From a virus, in the IMG/VR virus record IMGVR_UViG_3300047319_000941, positions 1-33,445 of that record: a stretch of 33,445 bases of DNA; one strand, 5' to 3'. Position numbers and translations under genes: made by a program. The notes beneath the pieces were generated by a model. It did not search any database and was not told the DNA's origin. It saw only the letters and a program-made list of their open reading frames with translations. Shown one piece after another: positions 7,766 to 14,276 of the stretch. Numbering within the stretch: position 1 is the first letter of the stretch; each line of letters opens with the position of its first letter.

Positions 7766-8722
7766 ATGACCAACTTCAACGTTCTCGTTACTGGGTGTGC
7801 CGGATACATAGGCACTACCCTATGTGCTTCCCTGCTGAGACAGGGCTGTCGCGTCATGGGCGTAGACAACCTGATGTTCGGAGATTTTCAAAAGGCGGCT
7901 CTCATGCCGCTTCTCTTCAACAAGAACTTCCACTTCTACCAGGGCGACGTTCGGCACACCACGCAATTACGTTTCCTCGTCTCGAAAGCAGACGTGGTTA
8001 TCCCGCTCGCGGCCTGGGTTGGTGCTCCGATCTGCTCGAGAGACCCGGTTCAGGCAACCGAGGTCAATTTCGGGGCGATAGCCTCGTTGGTCCATGACAT
8101 GTCGAAACAACAACGACTCATCTACCCGAACACCAACTCGGGCTACGGCGAGACCGATGGGACTAAGTTCTGCACAGAGGAAGATCCGCTCAACCCCATC
8201 AGCATCTACGGTATTTCCAAGTGCGACGCCGAGAAGGTTGTCCTCGAGCACCCCAACTCGGTCGCGTTCCGCTTAGCTACGGTGTTCGGTGGTAGTCCCC
8301 GTATGCGGTTCGACCTGATGGTGAACGACTTCACCGAGAAGCTTTGCCGCGGCGGAACGCTGGAGGTCTTTGATCCGGACTTCAAGCGAAACTTCGTCGG
8401 AGTCAAGGATGTGGCTCGGGCCTTCAGCTTCGCCGTCTTCAACCACGAGTTGGCCGGCGTCTACAACCTAGGTTACCCACACGCCAACCTCACCAAGATC
8501 GAACTCGCTTACCAGATTGCTGCCACGTTGGGCCTCGGCAGGGAAGCGGTCGTGGTGGGCTCCGGCTACGATCCGGATCGGCGGAACTACCTCGTCTCCA
8601 GTGACAAGATCCGCAAGGAAGGCTTCGAGTTTGAGCACACGCTCGAGCGTGGCATCACCGAAGTGTCGAACGTCTGCTCGTTGTTCAGTGAGAAACACAC
8701 CCGTTGCATGAGGAACGTATGA
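7766..8722 (+). CDS. NAD-dependent sugar epimerase (extended SDR)
   Basis: The 318-residue product carries VTGCAGYIG (Gly10/Gly13/Gly16 of the NAD-binding loop), GDVRHTTQL for the adenine-ring Asp, PLAAWVGAP, the Asn/Ser-rich NTNSGYGETD active-site strand and the YxxxK pair Tyr148/Lys152 in YGISK. FGGSPRMRFDLMVNDF and KRNFVGVKDVARA follow, as in nucleotide-sugar epimerases. The ATG at 7766 is one base after the preceding stop. Translation probably re-initiates from the upstream gene. Its stop overlaps the next small gene as ATGA. The substrate cannot be assigned. The three SDRs together suggest a multi-step conversion such as dehydration, epimerisation and reduction. Confidence 0.82.
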   Translation: MTNFNVLVTGCAGYIGTTLCASLLRQGCRVMGVDNLMFGDFQKAALMPLLFNKNFHFYQGDVRHTTQLRFLVSKADVVIPLAAWVGAPICSRDPVQATEVNFGAIASLVHDMSKQQRLIYPNTNSGYGETDGTKFCTEEDPLNPISIYGISKCDAEKVVLEHPNSVAFRLATVFGGSPRMRFDLMVNDFTEKLCRGGTLEVFDPDFKRNFVGVKDVARAFSFAVFNHELAGVYNLGYPHANLTKIELAYQIAATLGLGREAVVVGSGYDPDRRNYLVSSDKIRKEGFEFEHTLERGITEVSNVCSLFSEKHTRCMRNV

Positions 8723-8871
8723 AGAACTTTGACGACCCGTTTTTCAACGCACTCGTGGCTATGGCGACCTACCGCGGACCATCTGCGTGGCAGCTAGTCG
8801 CGTTTTTCGGGGGCATCTTCCTGGCCAGTTGCGGCCTCGGCGTTTTCGTGACATGGCTCGTGATGCGATAG
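8719..8871 (+). CDS. Small membrane protein (50 aa)
   Basis: The ATG at 8719 overlaps the preceding SDR stop (ATGA), with AGGAACG just upstream. The 50-residue product has a polar N-terminus (MKNFDDPFFN) followed by a hydrophobic helix at about residues 24-48 rich in Phe, Gly and Leu and ending VMR. It is probably a single-pass membrane protein. No family is recognised. A short CACGC-TCG-GCGTG hairpin (8882-8894) lies between it and the kinase gene. Confidence 0.6.
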   Translation: MKNFDDPFFNALVAMATYRGPSAWQLVAFFGGIFLASCGLGVFVTWLVMR

Positions 8872-8905
8872 TGCCAGAACTCACGCTCGGCGTGTAGTAC
8901 TAGGC

Positions 8906-9910
8906 ATGATTATCAGCCGCACACCATTCCGCGTCTCCTTTCTTGGAGGGGGCACTGACTATCCCTCCTGGAGTCGCAAACACGGCGGTCTCGTAGTCGG
9001 CGGGGCGATTAACCGGCACTGTCACATCAGTGCCCGTTATCTCCCTCCCTACCACGATTACAAGACCCGCGTCGTGTACTCGGCCATCGAAGCCGTGAAG
9101 GACAACTCTGAGATCCAGCACCGAGCCATCCGCGGTGTGCTCGCATTTCTTGGACTGGACAAGCCTGACGGGCCGGGCCTGGAAATCTTCCACCAATCCG
9201 ACATCCCCGGTCGGTCTGGGACCGGCTCGTCCTCTTCTTTCGTCGTCGGCCTCGTCCACGCCCTCAAGTCATTGAAGGGCTGGTATGCCTCTCCTGCTGA
9301 GCTAGCCAACGACGCCACCTTCATCGAACAGGTCAGCCTGGCAGAGTCGGTGGGCAACCAGGACCAACTCTTCGCGGCCTACGGCGGGCTCCGATACATC
9401 AGGTTCCGTCCAGATGGCGACATGACCATCTACCCGATCCCCCTCAATCCCGAAAAGGTCAAAGAGTTGGAACAACACCTGCTCCTGTTCTTCACGGGGG
9501 TCGCCCGCACTTCGTCTGACGTTGCCAAGCAGTATGTGCCCACCCTGGCCGAGCGTGAGCAGGAACAGTGGGCCATGCTTCGTCTGGCCGAGGATGGCAT
9601 TGAGGCCGTCCACCGTTGTCAGTGGGAATTGCTAGGGCAACTGATCGACAAGGCGTGGCGTATCAAGTCCTCATTTCCAGGAGTGAGCAGCCCTTCCATC
9701 GACAATTGGTACTGCATGGCCCGTCTCTCCGGAGCCTGGGGCGGCAAAATCACTGGTGCTGGCGGTGGCGGTTGCATGCTTCTGGTTGCCCCTCCCGAGA
9801 AGCGTGCCGCAATCGTTGACGCCATGCAAAACGTGGGTATGGTTCATATTCCTTTCCGCTTCGACCTTGACGGGTCATCCATCGTCTATTGCGACAAAAC
9901 GAACCAATGA
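8906..9910 (+). CDS. hddA: GHMP kinase, D-glycero-D-manno-heptose-7-phosphate kinase-like
   Basis: GHMP-family sugar kinases phosphorylate the anomeric position. HddA makes heptose-1,7-bisphosphate on the way to GDP-heptose. The 334-residue product starts with the family's near-invariant MIISRTPFRVSFLGGGTDYP. It carries the ATP-binding glycine/serine loop PGRSGTGSSSSFVV (around 101-114) and the C-terminal motif GGKITGAGGGGCML (about 277-290). Length is typical. An alternative is a fucokinase/other sugar-1-kinase of the same subgroup, since HddA-like names are applied broadly. The start is fixed by family alignment even though the Shine-Dalgarno is weak. The stop overlaps the next SDR start (ATGA). 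GmhA and GmhB partners are not in this window. Confidence 0.82.
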   Translation: MIISRTPFRVSFLGGGTDYPSWSRKHGGLVVGGAINRHCHISARYLPPYHDYKTRVVYSAIEAVKDNSEIQHRAIRGVLAFLGLDKPDGPGLEIFHQSDIPGRSGTGSSSSFVVGLVHALKSLKGWYASPAELANDATFIEQVSLAESVGNQDQLFAAYGGLRYIRFRPDGDMTIYPIPLNPEKVKELEQHLLLFFTGVARTSSDVAKQYVPTLAEREQEQWAMLRLAEDGIEAVHRCQWELLGQLIDKAWRIKSSFPGVSSPSIDNWYCMARLSGAWGGKITGAGGGGCMLLVAPPEKRAAIVDAMQNVGMVHIPFRFDLDGSSIVYCDKTNQ

Positions 9911-10929
9911 ATCACTCTCGCGTGTTTGTCACTGGTGCCTACGGTTTTCTGGGGCAACATCTGGTCCGTGCTCTTTGTGAGTACGAAGACATTGACGTGT
10001 ACCAAGCCCGTCATTCGACCCTGCCGTCATTCGGCTGCAACCTCCTCGTGCCAGAACATATTGACAACGTGTTCAGCAACAGTGGTCCGCTTGATTACGT
10101 CTTCCACTTGGCCGGCTACAACGGCGGCATTGCGTTCAACGCCAAGGAGCCAGCCCGCATCTTTGCCGACAATACCATCATGGCACTGAACGTCATGGAG
10201 GCCTGTCGGCGGCACAAGGTCAAGAAGGTCGTCAGTGTGGTGGCGTCGTGTGCATATCCAGCAATGACTCAGAAGTTCTACGACAACGCCTGGCCAACTG
10301 GACAAGAAGCATGCACCGAAGAGCCGCGTGAAATCTGTCCAGAGTATGACTTCCTTGAAGGCCCACCTCACGACAGCGTAGCCTGCCACGGCTATGCCAA
10401 ACGCAACCTGCAACTAGCATCGGCCTTCTACCGAAAACAGTACGGTTTGAACGCCGTCTGTGCTTGCCCAACCACCCTCTATGGTCCAGGCGACTCCTTC
10501 GACCCGGAACGGACGAAGGTAATGGGAGCCATGGTCAAACGCTTCGTGGACGCCGCCGACGATAAGGCCCCCACCGTTTCCGTGTGGGGCAGCGGCAACC
10601 CCATGAGGGAGTTCCTCTACGTGACCGATGCAGCAAAGCTCCTGATCGAAACCATGCTGCACTACGACGACAGCGAGCTTCCGCTCAACCTGGGCACCGG
10701 GCAAGAAGTGTCCATCATGGGGTTGGCCGCGTTAGTGGCAGACGCAGCAGGCTTCGAGGGAACAATCTCCTTCGACAATTCCAAGCCGGACGGGCAGTAC
10801 CGAAAACGCCTCGACACGGCTCGGATGAACCTCGCGTTACCACCGATGGAATTTACGTCGCTCAACGAGGGTATTCGTCAAACCGTGCAGTACTATCGGG
10901 AGACCAAACATGCTCGGCTGGCTGGCTAA
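9907..10929 (+). CDS. GDP-L-fucose synthase-like epimerase/reductase (extended SDR)
   Basis: The 340-residue product resembles GDP-4-keto-6-deoxysugar epimerase/reductases (WcaG/Fcl, also the related heptose enzymes). It has VTGAYGFLGQHLV at the N-terminus, FHLAGYNGGIAFNAKEPA, the VVASCAYP active-site strand, PTTLYGPGDSFDPERTKVMGA as in fucose synthase, and a GSGNPMREFLYVTDAA block. The catalytic YxxxK does not align normally. The stretch reads CHGYAKRN, so the residue four before the Lys is His161 (codon 10387-10389) and a Tyr sits two places later. The enzyme may be altered or may use that nearby Tyr. It starts inside the kinase stop and ends overlapping the next membrane gene by 20 bases. 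Confidence 0.82.
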   Translation: MNHSRVFVTGAYGFLGQHLVRALCEYEDIDVYQARHSTLPSFGCNLLVPEHIDNVFSNSGPLDYVFHLAGYNGGIAFNAKEPARIFADNTIMALNVMEACRRHKVKKVVSVVASCAYPAMTQKFYDNAWPTGQEACTEEPREICPEYDFLEGPPHDSVACHGYAKRNLQLASAFYRKQYGLNAVCACPTTLYGPGDSFDPERTKVMGAMVKRFVDAADDKAPTVSVWGSGNPMREFLYVTDAAKLLIETMLHYDDSELPLNLGTGQEVSIMGLAALVADAAGFEGTISFDNSKPDGQYRKRLDTARMNLALPPMEFTSLNEGIRQTVQYYRETKHARLAG

Positions 10930-11116
10930 CCTCCTGCTTATCTTCGGCTCGCTTCTGATCGGCCGACAGAAGAGGGAAGCGTTCGCTCTGACCTTAGCAG
11001 GAGAGGCCCTGTGGCTCATCCTGTCGCTTCAACGACACGAAATTGACGCCGCGTTCCTCTGGTTCGTTTTCGCGATTCTTTCGATCAGAAACTACCACCT
11101 GTGGGGTATTAAATAA
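10910..11116 (+). CDS. Small multi-pass membrane protein (68 aa)
   Basis: This 68-residue protein starts at an ATG inside the preceding SDR, with GGGAG upstream. It shows two to three hydrophobic segments (about residues 2-18, 25-40 and 46-60) separated by short charged turns (GRQKR, QRHE), and ends RNYHLWGIK. The alternation of a Lys/Arg loop and Trp/Phe-rich helices suits a two- or three-helix inner-membrane protein. No known family was recognised. The stop overlaps the next gene as TAATG. It could anchor glycosylation enzymes or alter the host envelope, but neither is shown. Confidence 0.65.
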   Translation: MLGWLANLLLIFGSLLIGRQKREAFALTLAGEALWLILSLQRHEIDAAFLWFVFAILSIRNYHLWGIK

Positions 11117-11565
11117 TGGTGAAGCTCGGTATCGCAGTTAAGGATCTGGGGCCGTCTCAGCTTAACTTCAACATGATCCGGGCGGCGAACTCGCTAGTCA
11201 TGTCACGTCCCGACATCGACATCATCGGGTTCTACGAGAACATCCAGCGGCACTGCCTGGCGATGAACTTCGCCGTCATGCAGATAGCTGAAGCCTTCGC
11301 TTTCGACGGCACAGTTGTCGCCACCACGTTCTCGACCGCAGAGAAGCTCCTCCGGTTCCCGTCGCCCAAGAAGCGACTGTTCTACGTGTGGGATCTGGAA
11401 TGGCTTCGCAGTCCGCGGACGCCCTACCGCACCTGGCAGGCCGTCTACGGCAACCCTGAACTCACGCTGTTGGCCAGGAGCCAAGACCACGCAAAGGCCA
11501 TCGGACAGGCCTGGAATCGCGAGGTTGGCATCCTGGAAGATTTTGATTTGGAGCGTGTCCTCTGA
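11116..11565 (+). CDS. Hypothetical protein, possible GT-B N-terminal-like domain
   Basis: This 149-residue protein begins at the TAATG overlap at 11116. It alternates strands and helices: KLGIAVKDLG, DIDIIGFYEN, GTVVATTFSTAEKLL, KRLFYVWDLEW, LTLLARSQDHAKAIGQ and EVGILEDFDL. This looks like one Rossmann-type half of a GT-B enzyme and its place at the end of a glycan operon fits. It lacks a donor-binding C-lobe, so it may be a truncated transferase, a partner subunit or something else. The product ends at TGA 11563-11565, and the following small gene starts within that stop codon. Confidence 0.55.
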   Translation: MVKLGIAVKDLGPSQLNFNMIRAANSLVMSRPDIDIIGFYENIQRHCLAMNFAVMQIAEAFAFDGTVVATTFSTAEKLLRFPSPKKRLFYVWDLEWLRSPRTPYRTWQAVYGNPELTLLARSQDHAKAIGQAWNREVGILEDFDLERVL

Positions 11566-11852
11566 AAGAACACTTCCTCTTTACGGCCGCGGGCAAAACG
11601 TATCTCGAATCCGAGTACGACCGCAAGGGCCGCAGCACCTACGACATCTCGAAAGAGCACCACACGTATCCCAACTTGGTCAACCGGGCTCTCCGGTTCC
11701 ACAAGATCCAAGTGCGGGACAAATGCGAAGCCCAGAAGAAAGCTCTCGAGTCAGGTCGTCATCCCCACCCCACGCGGGGTAAACAACGTCCCGATGATGT
11801 GAGAGAACGAATCTCAGCAAGCAGGAGAAAGCCAGATGCCCCAAGACAGTGA
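11562..11852 (+). CDS. Small DNA-binding protein with HTH and NUMOD3-like motif, apparent CTG start
   Basis: A 96-codon frame with no ATG, GTG or TTG near its front encodes a credible protein. It reads KEHFLFTAAGKTYLESEYDR, then a helix-turn-helix-like STYDISKEHHTYPNLVNRAL, then EAQKKALESGRHPHPTRGKQ with PDDVRERIS. The last part matches the NUMOD3 pattern (P-x-x-G-K followed by a charged helix) common beside phage nucleases. The frame is closed at 11544-11546. CTG at 11562 lies eight bases after GGAG and overlaps the preceding TGA stop, so CTG initiation or a -1 shift from the upstream gene are the options. It ends 17 bases into the next gene. Without a non-ATG start this gene would be missed. 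Confidence 0.6.
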   Translation: MKEHFLFTAAGKTYLESEYDRKGRSTYDISKEHHTYPNLVNRALRFHKIQVRDKCEAQKKALESGRHPHPTRGKQRPDDVRERISASRRKPDAPRQ

Positions 11853-12660
11853 AACGGGCGAAGACTTTGGCTTCAACCAAGCCGAACTCGACGACGAAAG
11901 CTCGATCCTTTCGCTCGCGGACCTCGACGCCCAGGAGAAGAAGCTCGTGCCCGTTGAGCCTGAGGAGGAAGAAGAGGAAGCGAAGCCCGAGCCCAAGATG
12001 ACCGATCCGGAGTGGTCGGATTTCGTGATGAGCCAGTTCGCTGACAACGAAACCAGCCTCGATGGCAACCCGTTTGTCGCGGGCCTTCGTCGCGTAGCCC
12101 GTAAGGTGCTCGGCCCTGTCATCACCAGCCGGTCTCGGATCGTGCAGGCCCCTTCCCTGCTACCTGGCGGCGATACCCGACTTCAGCCGGCCGTTGTCGA
12201 ACACACACTCATCTTCCTTTGCACGCGGGTCGAATCGGGAATGGCCGCGTACGAGATGGAAGTTACCGACGTGGCCGACGTCTATTTCGGCAACTGCGAA
12301 GGCGAGTACGCACGGTTTGCCTCCTCGACTGCCGCTACACGAGCCGAGGCACGAGCGTACCGCAAGGCCCTGCTATTGAATCGTGTGGCGGAAGAGGAAA
12401 AGACCCTGGTGCCTCTGGAGGACGCTGGTGTGGATGGGTGCATTACTAAAACGCAGATCAACTTCATCGACATTCTCTGCAAGCGAAACAACGTGAATGT
12501 CATGAAGCTCGTGAACAGCGGCAAGAAGAAGTACGACGACATCAAGGAAGTGCCTTCGACGACCGGAGCCAAAATCGTCGAATACCTCAGCGGTCTTCAG
12601 AACGACCAGACGAAAGTCACTGAGGCCATGAAGGGCTACGACGGAACGTGGCGACAGTAA
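11836..12660 (+). CDS. Probable single-strand annealing protein (Rad52/Sak-like)
   Basis: Single-strand annealing proteins pair complementary ssDNA during phage recombination. The 274-residue product has an acidic N-terminal tail (EPEEEEEEAKPEPK, ~41-54). A core strand MEVTDVADVYFGN is followed by EGEYARFASSTAATRAEARA (about 155-174), where the TRAEARAYRKAL helix mirrors the TRAxGRAL helix of Rad52/DdrA/Sak proteins. The C-terminal block TKTQINFIDILCKRNNVNVM with KIVEYLSGLQ resembles the tail domain often found in phage annealing proteins. An AGGAG site precedes the ATG at 11836. The zinc protein that follows is a frequent partner. Assignment rests on motif likeness and needs a profile search, and RecT-type is the alternative. 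Confidence 0.62.
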   Translation: MPQDSETGEDFGFNQAELDDESSILSLADLDAQEKKLVPVEPEEEEEEAKPEPKMTDPEWSDFVMSQFADNETSLDGNPFVAGLRRVARKVLGPVITSRSRIVQAPSLLPGGDTRLQPAVVEHTLIFLCTRVESGMAAYEMEVTDVADVYFGNCEGEYARFASSTAATRAEARAYRKALLLNRVAEEEKTLVPLEDAGVDGCITKTQINFIDILCKRNNVNVMKLVNSGKKKYDDIKEVPSTTGAKIVEYLSGLQNDQTKVTEAMKGYDGTWRQ

Positions 12661-12721
12661 GAGCTATTCAGGCCACTGTGGCTTGAGAGTGTTTGGTGAC
12701 AGATTTCTGTAGGAGTTGTTT

Positions 12722-13087
12722 GTGGAAGCATTGTTGAAGACCCCGTGTGCGACGTTCAAGGTGGAAGCCGCCACGCCCAAGGACATGTTCAAGGCCATCG
12801 CCCAGACCCAGGAAATCTTCTGCGAAGAGAAGTGTGGTCTGTGCAGCAAGAACCGTCTGCGGTACGTCGTCCGTGAGGTCAAGGGAAACGAGTTCCCCGA
12901 GCTTCATTGCCTCGACTGTCGGGCCAAGCTGGTGTTCGGCTACTCGAAGGCCAAGCCGGGCCAGATGTTCCCGATCCGGAAGCTCACCGAAGAAGGCAAG
13001 CCCTGTCGGAAGACCGGTAAGCCAGGCAAGCACAACGGCTGGACGAAGCACATGTCCAACGTTGAACCCGAGGTCGGCGAGGAGTAA
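12722..13087 (+). CDS. Zinc-binding phage protein next to the annealing protein
   Basis: The GTG at 12722 is preferred because AGGAG ends six bases before it. A TTG at 12716 would be too close to that site. The 121-residue product has FKVEAATPKDMFKAIAQTQE, then two CxxC pairs (CGLC and CLDC) about 28 residues apart around a beta-sheet (LRYVVREV, ELHCLDC, AKLVFGYSK). It then has a Gly/Lys-rich tail ending GWTKHM. This is a zinc-ribbon type fold. Proteins with this layout are often found beside phage annealing or single-strand DNA-binding genes, so it may bind ssDNA, which is inference. It is the last long gene before the terminator at 13115. Confidence 0.66.
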   Translation: MEALLKTPCATFKVEAATPKDMFKAIAQTQEIFCEEKCGLCSKNRLRYVVREVKGNEFPELHCLDCRAKLVFGYSKAKPGQMFPIRKLTEEGKPCRKTGKPGKHNGWTKHMSNVEPEVGEE

Positions 13088-13114
13088 GCAGGAAAGAAGT
13101 CATTGGGACAGAAT

Positions 13115-13139
13115 CGGGTGGCACACGCCACCCGTTTTT
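13115..13139 (+). terminator. Intrinsic terminator after the recombination genes
   Basis: CGGGTGGC pairs perfectly with GCCACCCG around an ACAC loop (eight pairs), followed at once by five T residues. This is a textbook factor-independent terminator for the + strand, 28 bases after the zinc-protein stop. Confidence 0.88.
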
Positions 13140-13153
13140 GTTATCCTGTGTGC

Positions 13154-13348
13154 ATGACCGTTCAACACCTAATCGACCGATTGCGAACCATGCCACCAGA
13201 CGCTCCTGTTCTGATGGCACGTATTTTACGCGATGGGGTCTCGTTTGGAAAGATGTCCATATCAGCCGTCGCGTCGAAGGACGGAGAGGTCTTGTTGTGC
13301 GATCCGGACATGGTCGCAATTCTCAGGGCGTCGCTAGAACGTCAATGA
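13154..13348 (+). CDS. Small orphan protein (64 aa)
   Basis: The ATG at 13154 gives a 64-residue product starting MTVQHLIDRLRTMPPDAPVL with a later VASKDGEVLLCDPD segment. This helix-then-strands pattern is seen in many small phage and bacterial orphans that begin TVxELIxxLxxxPxDxxV. An extra 17-residue in-frame extension from 13103 reads through the terminator hairpin and is not credible. No Shine-Dalgarno precedes the ATG. TATCCT at 13143-13148 lies six to seven bases upstream, which would allow leaderless transcription from a local promoter. A strong terminator follows four bases after the stop. Function is unknown. Confidence 0.6.
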   Translation: MTVQHLIDRLRTMPPDAPVLMARILRDGVSFGKMSISAVASKDGEVLLCDPDMVAILRASLERQ

Positions 13349-13351
13349 AAG

Positions 13352-13375
13352 AAGCCGGCTCACGCCGGCTTTTTT
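13352..13375 (+). terminator. Intrinsic terminator at the convergence of the two operons
   Basis: AAGCCGGC pairs with GCCGGCTT around TCAC, followed by a run of T. It ends + strand transcription right after the 64-aa gene. Read on the - strand, the same stem is followed by CTTTC, so it may also weakly stop the late operon arriving from the right. Confidence 0.88.
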
Positions 13376-13393
13376 CGTTGGAACTTTCGAGGG

Positions 13394-13410
13394 AACTTTC
13401 GTTGAAAGTT
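13394..13410 (-). other. Hairpin overlapping the stop of the last late gene
   Basis: AACTTTC pairs with GAAAGTT around a three-base loop, overlapping the stop codon of the small zinc gene. A near-duplicate GGAACTTTCG starts at 13380 and again at 13392. No T-run follows on the - strand, so the function is uncertain. Transcript-end protection is possible. Confidence 0.3.
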
Positions 13411-13549
13411 ACCGAACATGGTCGTCGCTGGTTGCGATAGGTGCTTGACCGGTCCCATTACAAACGGAACAAGTCTCGTAAGGGCTGTCACAGGAGCCCG
13501 GATTTGCTGCACGCACTCTTCCGGTTCCCTTGCAGTTCTTGCACTTCAT
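13409..13549 (-). CDS. Small two-CxxC zinc-knuckle protein (46 aa)
   Basis: This is the last gene of the late operon. The ATG (complement of 13547-13549) overlaps the TAA of the preceding structural gene, with GGAG eight bases upstream. The 46-residue product starts MKCKNCKGTGRV and continues to CSVCNGTGQAP, so it has two CxxCxGTG repeats 15-20 residues apart. This is the DnaJ-type zinc-knuckle pattern in its smallest form. Such a motif normally binds one zinc and can act in protein folding or nucleic-acid contact. Its role in a tail operon is unknown. Confidence 0.68.
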   Translation of the reverse strand: MKCKNCKGTGRVRAANPGSCDSPYETCSVCNGTGQAPIATSDDHVR

Positions 13550-14178
13550 TACAGATACTCCAAGCTTACGTAGAGTCCGTACTGGCTCTTCGCTCCGATT
13601 GACGTCGGGCTCGCGGACATGGCGACGTACCAGTCGTGCTGCGTGTCCGTCCAGTTGCCGTTGTTGCCGTTGCCGGCGAACTGACCGCTGCAACCGGGGC
13701 TCGGAGCAAGCGAGACGATGACGCCGGTCCCGCCTGGGAACAGCCACGCGGTGTCACCCGATCCATTGTTGCTCTGGGTCAGGCTGGGGTGGATGACCTC
13801 TGCGATGGCCGTGGTGACGCCGGAAGCCGGGTTGTTGGTGCTGGTGCGGTCGTAGATGTAAAGCTGGACGTTCTGGGTCTTGACCGCGGTGTCGTAGTTG
13901 AAACGAATGTTGAGCGGACATTGGGCGTTAGGAATCGCCGTGAGAGCAACACCGGTGCCGACCTGGCCGAGAATGCCGGACGCCGCGTTCAGGTACTTCG
14001 TGTTGGGGACTTCAGGCCCTTGATTCACGCCGTTGCCATCAGTGATGTAGGTGTGACCCTGCCAGGCCCCGACTCGCACGGAGTTGCCCCAGCCGGAGTC
14101 ACCGAAGAAGCCCAGGCCAGAACCAGAAAGGTCTTGGATCGTGCTCAGGCCACCCAGGAATGCGATATTAGCGGACAT
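13549..14178 (-). CDS. Virion-type structural protein, probably tail-associated
   Basis: The 209-residue product starts MSANIAFLGGLSTIQDLSGS and is rich in Gly, Asn, Ser and Thr with alternating short strands (GHTYITDGNG, VQLYIYDRT, WYVAMSASP, QYGLYVSLEYL). It lacks charged clusters, which suits an all-beta secreted or virion surface protein. Position after two tail-tip-like genes and membership of the same - strand run support a tail or tail-fibre role. There is no signal peptide and no known fold was recognised. It is separated from the upstream gene by a 98-bp gap holding a strong inverted repeat. Confidence 0.6.
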   Translation of the reverse strand: MSANIAFLGGLSTIQDLSGSGLGFFGDSGWGNSVRVGAWQGHTYITDGNGVNQGPEVPNTKYLNAASGILGQVGTGVALTAIPNAQCPLNIRFNYDTAVKTQNVQLYIYDRTSTNNPASGVTTAIAEVIHPSLTQSNNGSGDTAWLFPGGTGVIVSLAPSPGCSGQFAGNGNNGNWTDTQHDWYVAMSASPTSIGAKSQYGLYVSLEYL

Positions 14179-14252
14179 CGATGCTCCGTGTCAGATTGAG
14201 AAGTTGTCGTAGTACAAATACACCGGACCGACGGCAACTTTGTCCGACTGCA

Positions 14253-14276
14253 TCCGGACATGTCCGAATGTCCGGA
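14253..14276 (-). repeat. Perfect 9-bp inverted repeat after the hub-like gene stop
   Basis: TCCGGACAT and ATGTCCGGA are perfect complements separated by a GTCCGA spacer. The element abuts the TAG of the 1,004-residue gene and lies about 75 bases before the next start. There is no T-run, so it looks like an RNA hairpin for processing or partial pausing. The rest of the 98-bp gap (14179-14276) encodes only an unconvincing 20-codon peptide. Confidence 0.6.

Noticed and set aside
13380-13410. CRISPR-like or attachment-site repeats (GGAACTTTCG twice)
   Set aside because: There are only two short copies 12 bases apart and a small hairpin. No array, spacer pattern or integrase is present.
14191-14253. 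20-codon peptide MQSDKVAVGPVYLYYDNFSI in the gap before the virion protein
   Set aside because: It has no ribosome-binding site, is very short, and its start lies in the inverted repeat. Coding is not supported.
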